Below, piece after piece: positions 44,221 through 53,310 of a stretch of 64,000 nucleotides of DNA. How positions within the stretch are numbered: position 1 is the stretch's first letter; every line of letters starts with the position of its first letter. A program made the position numbers and the translations under genes. Origin of the DNA: Labilithrix luteola (GTDB lineage Bacteria > Myxococcota_A > Polyangia > Polyangiales > Polyangiaceae); the NCBI RefSeq assembly GCF_001263205.1, contig NZ_CP012333.1, forward strand, positions 2,666,001-2,730,000, written 5' to 3'. Below the pieces are notes generated by a model that searched no databases, was not told the origin of the DNA, and saw only the letters and a program-made list of their open reading frames with translations.

Positions 44221-44552
44221 GCACGACGCATGGAGTCAGCGCGTTGCGAAGGGTTCCTAACCTAGCACTGCTTACCTAGATTCGGATATCCCAAACCCAG
44301 TCATTTTAATACGATCGTCGGCCCTCTGGGGCGATGGCTTTGCGAGCGAAGGTATGGTCGCGCTTGCGCACCACCACGCTTGCGACGCTGCGTCGCCAGA
44401 CGCGTTTGGGGGCGGGCGCCGCCAATGTCGCAATGCACCACAGCCCACAGCGCCAATCATGCTGCGATAGCTGAGGCATTTCAGACAGTTATCGACGACT
44501 AAAGTCGAACCAGCGCCCATGGAAGAGGCGTGCTTTCAGACGTGGTTGCGCT

Positions 44553-45935
44553 ATGAGTGCGCGCCGCTCGATGCTCCTCACCATTTCTGCTGGAACCGAC
44601 GCGTTCGTGGATGCTCTCGCCCGCGCAAGCCGGCGTGGAGAAGCTGACTTTTCGAAAGCGGAGCCTGTGGTCCGCGAGATCCTCGACCACGTCCGGCACG
44701 AGGGGGACGCCACCGTCCTCCATTACATCGAGAAGTTCGAGCGACGGGCGCCGCGGTCTCTCCTGCTGCGCGACTACGGAGGTGCGGAGGCGCTCGCTCG
44801 TCTTCCTGCCGAAGCACGCAACGCGCTCGAGTACGCCGCGGCTCGCATTCGACGTTTCCACGAGCACGAACGTCAGGCGATGTTCGGCGCGACGTTCCTG
44901 CTCGACGGAAAGACGTCGGTCCAGGGCTTCCACTACGAAGAAGGTGGCATCGGCCTCGGCCTGCGCGTGCGACCGCTTCGTCGCGTTGGCGTTTACGCGC
45001 CCGGCGGCAAGGCCCGCTATCCCTCGAGCGTTCTCATGAGCGCGATTCCCGCGCAGGTCGCGGGCGTCGACGAAATCGTTCTCGCCACGCCCCTCGCCGG
45101 TGACGCGACGGACGACGCCGTGCTTGCCGCCGCGCACCTCGCGGGCGTGACCGCCATCCTCGATGCCGGCGGTGCGCAGGCCATTGCGGCACTCGCCTAC
45201 GGAACCAAGACCGTCGCGCAAGTCGACAAGATCGTCGGCCCGGGCAACGCCTACGTCGCGTGCGCCAAGCGCCTCGTCTACGGCGCCGTCTCCATCGACT
45301 CCATCGCAGGCCCCAGCGAGATTCTCGTCGTAGCGGACGAAACCGCTGACCCTGCTGTCGTCGCAGCCGATCTCCTCTCGCAGGCCGAGCACGACGAAGA
45401 CGCGTACTGCTTCCTCGTCACCAATCGCGCAGACCTGCTCGAAGCCGTGCAGCGTGAGCTCGCCACGCAGCTCGAAAGCCTTCCTCGCGCGGCGATTGCG
45501 CGCGAAGCACTGAAGCACCACGGGCAGGCGTTCCTCGTCGCCGACCGCAAGGCGATGGCCGAGACCGCCGACATGATCGCGGCAGAACACCTCAGTCTCC
45601 AAGTCGACGCGCCGGAGACCCTCTTGGTGTCGATCCGAAACGCGGGTGCAGCCTTCGTGGGTCGCTTGACGCCAGAGGCGGCCGGAGACTATGTGGCCGG
45701 CCCCTCACACGTGCTTCCTACGGGAGGGGTGGTTCGATTCGGTTCTCCGCTGGGGGTGCACGACTTCGTCGCGCGTACTTCCCTCATTCGCTACTCGGCG
45801 GATGCACTGCGGGGAGAGGAGCGGACGATCTGTGCTTTGGCCCGACTCGAAGGGCTCGAAGCGCATGCTCGGGCGGTCAGTGTCCGTTGCGTTGTGCCGC
45901 GTTCGGGTGCTGACAAGCCCCCCGCGCGAGACTGA
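44553..45935 (+). CDS. hisD: Histidinol dehydrogenase
   Basis: A 460-residue enzyme that oxidises L-histidinol to L-histidine in two NAD-dependent steps. VGPGNAYVACAKRLVYGAV, SIAGPSEILVVADE and DLLSQAEHDEDA carry the zinc ligands and catalytic residues, and LGVHDFVARTSL is the C-terminal block. Length is normal (about 430-460). No other his genes lie in the window, so it is unlinked from a his operon here. A hairpin at 45978-46003 may terminate it. Confidence 0.95.
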   Translation: MSARRSMLLTISAGTDAFVDALARASRRGEADFSKAEPVVREILDHVRHEGDATVLHYIEKFERRAPRSLLLRDYGGAEALARLPAEARNALEYAAARIRRFHEHERQAMFGATFLLDGKTSVQGFHYEEGGIGLGLRVRPLRRVGVYAPGGKARYPSSVLMSAIPAQVAGVDEIVLATPLAGDATDDAVLAAAHLAGVTAILDAGGAQAIAALAYGTKTVAQVDKIVGPGNAYVACAKRLVYGAVSIDSIAGPSEILVVADETADPAVVAADLLSQAEHDEDAYCFLVTNRADLLEAVQRELATQLESLPRAAIAREALKHHGQAFLVADRKAMAETADMIAAEHLSLQVDAPETLLVSIRNAGAAFVGRLTPEAAGDYVAGPSHVLPTGGVVRFGSPLGVHDFVARTSLIRYSADALRGEERTICALARLEGLEAHARAVSVRCVVPRSGADKPPARD

Positions 45936-45977
45936 GTGAGTGTCCTAACGGGGGGGAGTCGAATTCGTAAAAAGTAG

Positions 45978-46003
45978 CCGACATCCATCGATTTTGATGT
46001 CGG
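45978..46003 (+). terminator. Hairpin after hisD
   Basis: CCGACATC (45978-45985) pairs perfectly with GATGTCGG (45996-46003) around a 10-base, T-rich loop. It lies 43 bases after the hisD stop. No T-run follows, so intrinsic termination is only a possibility; it may equally be part of the leader of the next gene. Confidence 0.45.
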
Positions 46004-46047
46004 AGCGACATTTGCATTTGGCGCCGTCGCGTTGGCGGGGCGTGACT

Positions 46048-46098
46048 GAGACGTCGAGTTTCGAGACGTCGTGGCAGAGACGTCGGATTCGAGACGTC
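46048..46098 (+). promoter_or_regulatory. Four regularly spaced GAGACGTC boxes before the metalloprotease gene
   Basis: GAGACGTC begins at 46048, 46063, 46077 and 46091, with steps of 15, 14 and 14 bases. Each box contains the palindrome GACGTC. The last ends 14 bases before the protease start, just upstream of its AAGGAGG. The regular spacing suggests repeated protein contacts or a structured leader. I know of no regulator with this site pattern. Confidence 0.6.
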
Positions 46099-46112
46099 TG
46101 AAGGAGGTCGGG

Positions 46113-49100
46113 ATGCATTCGAAGTGGTTGGGAAGGATCGGCCTAGCAGCCCTCGTGTTGGGGGTGACGGGCAGTTCCGGGGCAATGGTCGGGTGCGCCT
46201 CCGAGCGCGATCCGATCAACCGCGTTCAGTTGAACGCGATTCCGAAAAACTTCCTCGTCGGCGAGAAATTCGACGACCCCTCGGACGATCCCGAGTTCTA
46301 CGCCCGCACGATGGTCATCGACGTGCCGTACGGCGAGTCGGGATCCGACTTCTTGATGTTCACGAACACCATCAACTCGGTGTCGAAGATCAAGTGGTCG
46401 TTCGAGGGTGAAAACGGCGAAAGCCTCGTTGGTCGCATCAGCTTCGAGCGCATCGACGGCACCGACGGCAAGGGCCTCACGCCCAAGAACGCGGACCGCG
46501 ACCCGAGCAAGCCGCTCGCGCAGAACGACGGCGTGCTCGTCTACCAGTTCCGCGTCAAGAGCCACTTCGACATCCGCCGCTCCTACAACCCGGCGACGGG
46601 TGAAGAGCAGAACGTCGTCGAGGAGAACACCACGGATCGCCCGTGGAACCAGCGCGAGTACGTTCGCGTCGACTTCTCCGAGAACCTCGTTCACACGGCG
46701 TACGACTTCGACACGCTGTCGCTGCTCGGTCTCTACAACGCGATTCAGTACACGTCGTCTCCGATCTTCGTGGAGAACCCGAACGACGAGAACGCGCCCG
46801 TGATCGAGACGGACAAGGGTTACTTCGACGTCACGAACAAGGTGTTCGCGGCTCCGAAGGACGTCGACCTCGGTGGCTTCTCGATGCCGGGCTGCATGCT
46901 CCCGAACATCGTTCGGGGCGGCACCGCTCCCACGGGGAACTGCAACCCGAACGAGCTCACCCTCCGTCACTCGTTCCGCAAGGTCGTCGACAAGGACTAC
47001 GAGCCGGTCAACTGGGACGGCCAGCGCTTCGAGACGTACGGCGCCTTCCTCACGGAGCGCCAAGGCTACGCGCGTGATTACGGTCTGACCGACACGCAGT
47101 GGAAGCGCTACATCTCCCGCTACAACATCTGGGAGCGCAGCCACTGGTACAAGAACCCGGAGACCATGCAGGGCGAGCTGAAGTGCGTCGTCGACGACGA
47201 CTGCGCGGAGCTCCCGGGAATGGTTTCGGGCATGTCGCACTGCGACGTGGTCAACAACAAGTGCACGCTCCCGTACCGTGACCGCAAGACGGCCCCGATC
47301 GTGTGGCACTACTCGGACAAGAGCCCCGAGCTCTACTACGAGGCCACCCGCGAAGCCGCCGAGGAATGGGACGCCGCGATGCGCGTCGCCGTGGTCTCGG
47401 CGAAGTACGCCGAGTGCAAGCGCTTCTCGCCGGACGCGAACTGTGGTGACGACAAGGTCATCCACGGCAACTGGTCGGAAGAAGAAGACGCCGTCTACCT
47501 CGTGAAGGAAATCAACGCGTGCAAGCGCGGTGAGATCAAGGGCACGGCGCCCGCGCAGTGCGATGCCCTCGCCAAGGAAATCGGCGAGCGCCGTGGTTAC
47601 ACGCCGGCCGTCATCGCGGTCGCGCAGGCCCCGCAGATGGTCATCCTCTGCCACGGCCCCGTGTCCGACAAGGATCCGGAAGTGTGCGGCAAGCCCGGCA
47701 CCGTCGCGCGCCTGGGCGACCTCCGCTTCAACCTCGTCACGAACGTCGAGAAGCCCGAGACCAACTCGCCGTGGGGCATCATGTCCGACGGCAACGACCC
47801 GGTCACGGGCGAGAAGGTTGCCTCGAGCATCAACGTCTGGACGCACGTGAACGACCTGTTCTCGCGCGGCCTCGTCGACACGCTCCGCTACATCGGTGGC
47901 GAGCTCCAGACCTCGGACATCACCGAGGGCAAGTACATCGAGAAGTGGGTCGAAGCGGCGCGCCAGACGAAGGGCGGCCTCCCGGCTCGTATCTCGACGG
48001 ACGAGCGCGACAAGCGCATCGCCGCTGTCGCGGGCACCACGGTCGACGCGCTCCACGCGGCCGAGAACGTGGTCACGCCGGGCAAGTACAAGGCCACGAA
48101 GAACCTCCAGATCAACGGCGACAAATCGAAGCTCCGCGAGGCCCTCATCGCGAACCTCCAGAAGGTCGCCCAGACGAAGGCCGCGTGGGACGCCCCGTCG
48201 GTCAACGCGCCCATCTACCAGGCGCGCGCAAACCTCGTGAAGGGCTCGCCCCTCGAGGCTCAGGCGATCACGCCCGCCTTCCAGCAGCTCGCCCAGTCGA
48301 GCTACGGCGGCGTCAAGCTCGACCCGGCCCAGGTTACGGCGGCGACGTCGATCTTCCAGGGCCTCAACCCGCAGATCCGCCGCGCGTACGAACAGCGCCT
48401 CGAGAACGCTCTCGCCGCCCGCGGCGCGTGCGTCATGCAGTACGAAGCCACCGCGCCCCTCGGCTACATCGACCTCAAGAACGTCCTCGAAGCGAAGTTC
48501 GGCGCGTTCAACGCGGGCGATTCGGCCGAAGTCCAGAACGCTCGCGCGGACAAGATGAAGGACTACCTCCGCCGCCGCGCGCAGTATGCGGTCATCTCGC
48601 ACGAGATGGGTCACTCCTTCGCGCTCCGCCACAACTTCGTCGGCTCGTCGGACCCGTGGAACTACCGCCCGCAGTACTGGCAGCTCCGCACGAACGACAA
48701 GGCCCTTTCGGACAAGTTCTGCAACGACTCCACGCAGGACGGCGCGTCGTGCGTCGGTCCGCGCTGGCAGGACCCCGTCACCGACAACGAGGCTCGCAAC
48801 ATGATCCACATGTGGTCGCACTCGACCACGATGGATTACGCGGGTGAGCCTTCGCAGGACCTCCTCGGTCTCGGCGTCTACGACTTCGGCGCGGCCCGTA
48901 TGTTCTACGGCGACGTCGCCACGGTCTACAAGGACGCGCGCTTCAACCCCACGATTGGCGCCGGCAAGATCGCGCTCAACCACCAGAACGACTTCGGCGG
49001 CCTCCTCGGCTTCCGTTTCGGATCGAGCTTCTCGCAGACGTTCCACTATTCGCAGCTCGACGCGAAGGCGAGCCTCATCGAGGGTTGCACGCCCGTCGAC

Positions 49101-50822
49101 GTCGACGCCTTCAAGCCCCTCAACTGGAACGCCGACAAGGACGGCGATTGGCACAACGTCCTCGACGGTCACATCGTGACCAACGAGCAGGGCGTTGCCA
49201 CCAAGTGCACCCAGCCCTCCGTCGACTTCGTCCAGTGGGACGAGCTCCAGAGCACGGCGGATAAGACCCACGCGTTCTCGGTCGACAACGAGGGCACGAA
49301 GCACACGCGCGTTCCGCACGCCTTCGCGAGCGACGACTGGGCGGACCTCGGCAACGTCGCCGTCTTCCGTCACGACGCCGGCGCCGACCTCTTCGAGACG
49401 ATGCACTTCTGGATCGCTCAGCAGGAGATGAACCACATCTTCACGAGCTACCGTCGTGGTCGTCGCGACTTCAGCGTCTGGGGCGCGTTCAATCGCACGC
49501 TCAGCCGCTACCACGAGAAGATGCGCGACTCGGCGAAGGCCATCGGCCTCTACGTCACCCTCGCGCGTGACACGGTCGCGGCGTACGGCGCCGGCGACAC
49601 CACCGACCCGCAGGGTTTCGTTGCCGAGATCCTCAAGGAGGTCGCGGTCGACAGCACGGTCGCGAGCTCGATCGCGTTCGACCACTTCACGCACGTCTTC
49701 TCGCGTCCCCAGCCCGGCGCGCACGGCCCGCTCGGTTCGGATCCCGTGCTCCGCTGGCAGGACGACAGGGGCGGCGCAGGCGGTTTCGCGCAGGGCGGCA
49801 ACCCCGTCCTCTCGATCGCCAACGGCGTCACCGGCGGCTTCGGCACCATCTCGCTCGCCGGGCGCCCGATCGAGAACGCCCTCGCCACCGACAAGGGCCG
49901 CGACAACAACCGCGACTACACGCTGAACGTCGGCTCGTATTACGAGAAGGCCTTCACGGCGATGCTCTTCGCGGAGAGCGCGGACAACTTCATCAGCTCG
50001 AGCCGTGACGACTTCGTCGACCCGCGTTTCCGCGCGGTCTCGCTCGCGGACGTCTTCCCCGACGGCTTCCGTCGCTGGTTCGCGAACAACCTGACGAACG
50101 ACGACCAGATCAAGGGCGTCTACGTCCGCGGCAAGGGCACCCCCACGGGTCCCTCGGCTCCCGATACCGACGACAAGGGCTACGCGCTCGTCGGTCAGAC
50201 GTCCTGGTGGCCCACCGCGGGTATCGAGACGTGCTTCCCGCAGGGCGCGATGCTCTCGTGCCGCGATCCCTTCGCGAACACGGGCCTCACGAACACCGGC
50301 GTCGGCGCGGTCATCGACCCGCAGGTCGGGTGGGAGCAGCAGAAGTTCGCGATCCTCTTCACGCTCCTCTACCTCCCGGAGAACCAGCGCACGAACTGGC
50401 TCGACCAGATGCGCATCTACGAGCTCGGCATCGAGTCGGATCCGGGCTTCGACAACCGCATCGAGTTCCACGATCCGGACGGCAAGATCTACGTCGCCAA
50501 GACGTTCGGCACGGAGACGCTGTTTGGAAAGACCGTCCAGAAGGGCATCGCCGCTCGTACCCTCGAGTACGCGAACGAGCTTCTCCAGAAGGGCGTCGTG
50601 ACGGCCGAAGTGAAGCGCGGCGACGTCGTCGTCGGCTACGCGCCGGTCCTCGATGCGAAGGGCGAAGTTCAGTACCTCACGAACGGCGTCAAGGCTGCGT
50701 CGTGCGCGAACAGCGCCGAGTGCACCAAGATGAAGTCGTACGTGTCCGTCCCGAACTTCCTCCGCGAAGCTCAGGCGTACTTCGGCTTCACCCGCATCGG
50801 CGGCCTCAAGGGCGTCTACTGA
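46113..50822 (+). CDS. Giant secreted lipoprotein, metzincin-type zinc metalloprotease
   Basis: A 1,569-residue protein from ATG 46113 (AAGGAGG 5 bases upstream). The signal peptide ends AMVGC (lipid Cys at about 29). The zinc-binding motif HEMGHSFALRHNF (830-842) fits HExxHxxxxxH, and a Met-turn-like STTMDYAGE follows about 80 residues later. The long N-terminal half is beta-rich with cysteine pairs (CVVDDDC, CDVVNNKC). The layout resembles the large bacterial zinc-dependent metalloproteases with DUF5117/DUF4953-like regions (recall only). It is probably anchored in the outer membrane and may act in predation or surface processing (speculative). Confidence 0.85.
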   Translation: MHSKWLGRIGLAALVLGVTGSSGAMVGCASERDPINRVQLNAIPKNFLVGEKFDDPSDDPEFYARTMVIDVPYGESGSDFLMFTNTINSVSKIKWSFEGENGESLVGRISFERIDGTDGKGLTPKNADRDPSKPLAQNDGVLVYQFRVKSHFDIRRSYNPATGEEQNVVEENTTDRPWNQREYVRVDFSENLVHTAYDFDTLSLLGLYNAIQYTSSPIFVENPNDENAPVIETDKGYFDVTNKVFAAPKDVDLGGFSMPGCMLPNIVRGGTAPTGNCNPNELTLRHSFRKVVDKDYEPVNWDGQRFETYGAFLTERQGYARDYGLTDTQWKRYISRYNIWERSHWYKNPETMQGELKCVVDDDCAELPGMVSGMSHCDVVNNKCTLPYRDRKTAPIVWHYSDKSPELYYEATREAAEEWDAAMRVAVVSAKYAECKRFSPDANCGDDKVIHGNWSEEEDAVYLVKEINACKRGEIKGTAPAQCDALAKEIGERRGYTPAVIAVAQAPQMVILCHGPVSDKDPEVCGKPGTVARLGDLRFNLVTNVEKPETNSPWGIMSDGNDPVTGEKVASSINVWTHVNDLFSRGLVDTLRYIGGELQTSDITEGKYIEKWVEAARQTKGGLPARISTDERDKRIAAVAGTTVDALHAAENVVTPGKYKATKNLQINGDKSKLREALIANLQKVAQTKAAWDAPSVNAPIYQARANLVKGSPLEAQAITPAFQQLAQSSYGGVKLDPAQVTAATSIFQGLNPQIRRAYEQRLENALAARGACVMQYEATAPLGYIDLKNVLEAKFGAFNAGDSAEVQNARADKMKDYLRRRAQYAVISHEMGHSFALRHNFVGSSDPWNYRPQYWQLRTNDKALSDKFCNDSTQDGASCVGPRWQDPVTDNEARNMIHMWSHSTTMDYAGEPSQDLLGLGVYDFGAARMFYGDVATVYKDARFNPTIGAGKIALNHQNDFGGLLGFRFGSSFSQTFHYSQLDAKASLIEGCTPVDVDAFKPLNWNADKDGDWHNVLDGHIVTNEQGVATKCTQPSVDFVQWDELQSTADKTHAFSVDNEGTKHTRVPHAFASDDWADLGNVAVFRHDAGADLFETMHFWIAQQEMNHIFTSYRRGRRDFSVWGAFNRTLSRYHEKMRDSAKAIGLYVTLARDTVAAYGAGDTTDPQGFVAEILKEVAVDSTVASSIAFDHFTHVFSRPQPGAHGPLGSDPVLRWQDDRGGAGGFAQGGNPVLSIANGVTGGFGTISLAGRPIENALATDKGRDNNRDYTLNVGSYYEKAFTAMLFAESADNFISSSRDDFVDPRFRAVSLADVFPDGFRRWFANNLTNDDQIKGVYVRGKGTPTGPSAPDTDDKGYALVGQTSWWPTAGIETCFPQGAMLSCRDPFANTGLTNTGVGAVIDPQVGWEQQKFAILFTLLYLPENQRTNWLDQMRIYELGIESDPGFDNRIEFHDPDGKIYVAKTFGTETLFGKTVQKGIAARTLEYANELLQKGVVTAEVKRGDVVVGYAPVLDAKGEVQYLTNGVKAASCANSAECTKMKSYVSVPNFLREAQAYFGFTRIGGLKGVY

Positions 50823-50857
50823 TAGACGCCGCGGACGGCTGAACCGTCCACTCACGG

Positions 50858-50894
50858 GCGCCTCGGCTCTTCGGAGTCGGGGCGCTGGTGTTTT
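50858..50894 (+). terminator. Candidate terminator after the metalloprotease gene
   Basis: GCGCC (50858-50862) pairs with GGCGC (50881-50885). Inside, CGGCTC and GAGTCG pair around a TTCG tetraloop, with one G:T wobble. TTTT follows at 50891-50894. A second small hairpin, GGACGG/CCGTCC (50833-50849), precedes it. Both are in the 123-base gap before the next lipoprotein gene. Confidence 0.6.
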
Positions 50895-50945
50895 GTGCCC
50901 CGTCGCTTGACGCAGGCCGCGAAGCGAGGCCCTATCTCCGCCGTG

Positions 50946-52016
50946 ATGAACCTACGCACTCGCTCGCTGCCGGTCCTTCTCCTCGCCCTCGTCGCCTGCG
51001 GTGGCGCGGCTCCTGAGCCCGCATCGCCGGAGAATGCGTCGGCCAAGGAAGCCAAGGCCGCCCCGGCGACGACCGAGCCCGCGAAGCCGGCCGAGCCCGC
51101 AAAGCCGACGCCCGCGGAGACGCCCGAGCTCAAGCCTTCCCCGCCGACCGTCCACGTCGTCTCGAACGGCACGGCACCGCGTAAGCAGCTCCGCTACGTC
51201 TTCAAGGCGGGCGCGAACGAGCTGCTCGAGATGAATCTCAAGATGAGCCTCGGCATGGGCATGGGCGGCGACCGCATGGGTCGCGAGATCAAGATGCCGA
51301 CGGCTCGCATGGTCATGAAGATCGAGATCGCCGAAGTCCTCCCGGACGGAAACGCGAAGCTCGGTGCGAAGGCCGAACGCATCGAGCTGCTGCGAGACGT
51401 GCCGCTCGACGAGGGCCCGCGCACCCAGCTCGAGCAGTCGCTCGCGAGCCTCGTCGGCATGAAGGCCCACGCCACCGTCTCGACCCGCGGCGTGACGTCG
51501 GACATGGAGTTCGAGCTCCCGCCGAACGCCGACGAGAAGGCGAAGGCCAATCTCGAGTCGATGCGCGACACGCTTCGCGAACTCTACGTTCCCCTCCCCG
51601 AAGAGGAGGTCGGCGCGAACGCCAAGTGGGACGTCGACGCGCGCATGCCGATCAGCGGCGCGATGGTCGACGTGAAGCGCACCTACTCCGTCAAGGAGCT
51701 CAAGGCCGACGCGGTGAAGACCGACATCACCGTCGCGATGTCCGCCCCGGCGAAGCAGCCGATGCGCTCGATCCCGCTGCCGCCAGGCATGACGGCGCTG
51801 CTCGATTCGTTGAAGGGCGAAGGTACCGGCAAGGCCACCACGCCGTTCGCACGCCTCGTCGGCGAGAGCAACATGCAGGTCACGCTGGACATGGCCATCG
51901 ATGCCGGCAACGAGACCGACCGTCAGAAGCTCGTCATGCACAACGTGACCGAGGTGACCATCAAGCCGAGCAAGGCCGCGCCGGCGAACAACGCGGCGAA
52001 GCCGAAGACGAAGTAG
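50946..52016 (+). CDS. Lipoprotein, unknown function
   Basis: From ATG 50946 the protein is 356 residues. The signal peptide ends LLLALVAC (lipid Cys at about 18), followed by a Pro/Ala/Glu-rich linker. The globular part (YVFKAGANELLEMNLKMSLGMGMGG...) has alternating strands that could form a lipocalin- or YceI-like barrel, but no signature is clear. The frame is open upstream to a GTG at 50895, but the lipobox supports the ATG start. No enzymatic residues identified. Confidence 0.72.
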   Translation: MNLRTRSLPVLLLALVACGGAAPEPASPENASAKEAKAAPATTEPAKPAEPAKPTPAETPELKPSPPTVHVVSNGTAPRKQLRYVFKAGANELLEMNLKMSLGMGMGGDRMGREIKMPTARMVMKIEIAEVLPDGNAKLGAKAERIELLRDVPLDEGPRTQLEQSLASLVGMKAHATVSTRGVTSDMEFELPPNADEKAKANLESMRDTLRELYVPLPEEEVGANAKWDVDARMPISGAMVDVKRTYSVKELKADAVKTDITVAMSAPAKQPMRSIPLPPGMTALLDSLKGEGTGKATTPFARLVGESNMQVTLDMAIDAGNETDRQKLVMHNVTEVTIKPSKAAPANNAAKPKTK

Positions 52017-52019
52017 CTC

Positions 52020-52805
52020 TCAGCCCTCGGGATGCTTCGTGGCCATGCGCCTCATCACGAGGCGCAGCGGCCCGGGCGCGAGCCTCGATGCGGCCGACGC
52101 CACACGAACGAACGCGCTCGTCTCGACCACGGGCGCGCCGCGTTCGACCGCACGAAGCGTGAGGGCCGCCACCGCTCCTGCCGATTGCGCGCGCGGATCG
52201 GGCTTGTCGTAACCGGGCACGCCTTCGGCCTTCGTGGCGTTCGAGCGAAACGGCGTATCGACAGGCCCCGGGCGGATGACCACGACGCGAACGCCACGCT
52301 CGGCGAGCTCGGCGCGCATCGACATCGAGATCGCTTCGAGCGCGAACTTCGAGGCGGCGTAGGCGGCGTAACGCGGAGCCGCGACGATCCCGGCGACCGA
52401 CGACATCATCACGACCGTGCCGCGCGATTCAGCGAGGGCCGGCGCCGCCAGCTGGACGAGACGGAGCGGCGCGAACACGTTGAGCTCGAACATCTCGCGC
52501 ATACGGTCGACGTCGATCTGGAGCGCCGGAGCGTAGAATCCGCGACCGGCGTTGTTCACGAGGACGTCGATACCGCCGGCCTCCTCGTTCGCACGGCGAA
52601 TCAGCTCGAGGCGATACTTCTCGTCGGTCACGTCGCCGGGCACGACGATGGCCTTGCCGCCCGCGTTGACGACGTCCTTCGCCACCTCGTGGAGTGCGTT
52701 CTCGCTTCGCGCCGACAACACGAGCTTCGCGCCCCGCGCCGCCCATGCCACCGCAAGCGCCCGCCCAATCCCCATCGACGCGCCGGTCAGCACCACCGTC
52801 TTCAT
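52020..52805 (-). CDS. Short-chain dehydrogenase/reductase
   Basis: A 261-residue SDR with TGASMGIGRALAVAW (cofactor, 8-22), the Ser in MMSSVAG, and the active-site YAAYAASKFALEAISMS with YxxxK. VIRPGPVDTPF follows the usual substrate loop. It probably reduces a carbonyl or oxidises an alcohol with NAD(P). The C-terminal tail (RLVMRRMATKHPEG) is basic. It is convergent with the lipoprotein gene (3 bases apart) and starts 130 bases before the next plus-strand gene. Confidence 0.9.
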   Translation of the reverse strand: MKTVVLTGASMGIGRALAVAWAARGAKLVLSARSENALHEVAKDVVNAGGKAIVVPGDVTDEKYRLELIRRANEEAGGIDVLVNNAGRGFYAPALQIDVDRMREMFELNVFAPLRLVQLAAPALAESRGTVVMMSSVAGIVAAPRYAAYAASKFALEAISMSMRAELAERGVRVVVIRPGPVDTPFRSNATKAEGVPGYDKPDPRAQSAGAVAALTLRAVERGAPVVETSAFVRVASAASRLAPGPLRLVMRRMATKHPEG

Positions 52806-52935
52806 GACGCCGAGCGTAGCCTGACCGGCACCATGAACCGAAGAGAGAGTCTGCTCGGCGGGCGTATCGATCGGTCATTCGCCCTCGTCCTCGGCGTCAC
52901 TCGTGCTGGCGCGGAACTTTGATACGTTCGAGCTC

Positions 52936-53226
52936 ATGGACCCGAAGCAGACGCTCCTCACGAAGCTCGCTCGCATCTTCTCGGACGCCAAGGTCGACGA
53001 CGGCGAACGCGCAGAGCTCAGGGCGTTTCTCGCCTCGGGGGAGCTCTCGAACACCGAGCTCCGGGCCGTCTTCGAGCAGTTCGTCACCACCACGTGGAAG
53101 GCAACGATCGCCGACAACCACGTCAGCGAGCTCGAGAAACAGCGCCTTCGGGAGATCGTGCGCGTGCTCGGTCTCGATGCGAGCGTGTTGCCGAAGGAAT
53201 GGATCCCGGCGATGCGCGACGAATGA
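52936..53226 (+). CDS. Small all-helical protein, unknown function
   Basis: From ATG 52936 the protein is 96 residues, with a GTG at 52903 as a possible alternative. It reads as four to five amphipathic helices (LLTKLARIFSDAKVDDGERAEL, split as LLTKLARIFS and DDGERAEL, then VSELEKQRLREIVRVLGL), with an Asp/Glu-rich first loop like the TerB-type fold. That likeness is weak. No signal peptide. It is convergent with the vWA lipoprotein gene. Confidence 0.5.
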   Translation: MDPKQTLLTKLARIFSDAKVDDGERAELRAFLASGELSNTELRAVFEQFVTTTWKATIADNHVSELEKQRLREIVRVLGLDASVLPKEWIPAMRDE

Positions 53227-53230
53227 CACG

Positions 53231-53304
53231 CGAGCATCGCCTGCGCCTGCTCTCAGGCGACGCTCGTCGTGGCCCACCCGGTTCCACGGAGCTCACACTC
53301 CGTG
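53231..53304. terminator. Two hairpins between convergent genes
   Basis: CGAGC.TCGCCTG (53231-53243) pairs with CAGGCGA.GCTCG (53254-53266) at 12 of 13 positions. CACGGAG (53285-53291) pairs perfectly with CTCCGTG (53298-53304). They fill the 84-base gap between the small helical protein and the vWA gene, and can serve both strands. Confidence 0.6.
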
Positions 53305-53310
53305 ACCGAA

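Noticed and set aside
44221..44552. AT-richer 332-base gap between the SMI1-like gene and hisD
   Set aside because: I found no tRNA, riboswitch, reading frame or strong hairpin in it. It is probably a plain divergent promoter region.
46143..50855. A 1,570-codon open frame on the minus strand opposite the metalloprotease gene
   Set aside because: It mirrors a gene with a signal peptide, zinc motif and ribosome-binding site. Its product is an Arg/Val/Asp/Glu-biased string with no motif, as expected from GC-rich codon bias.
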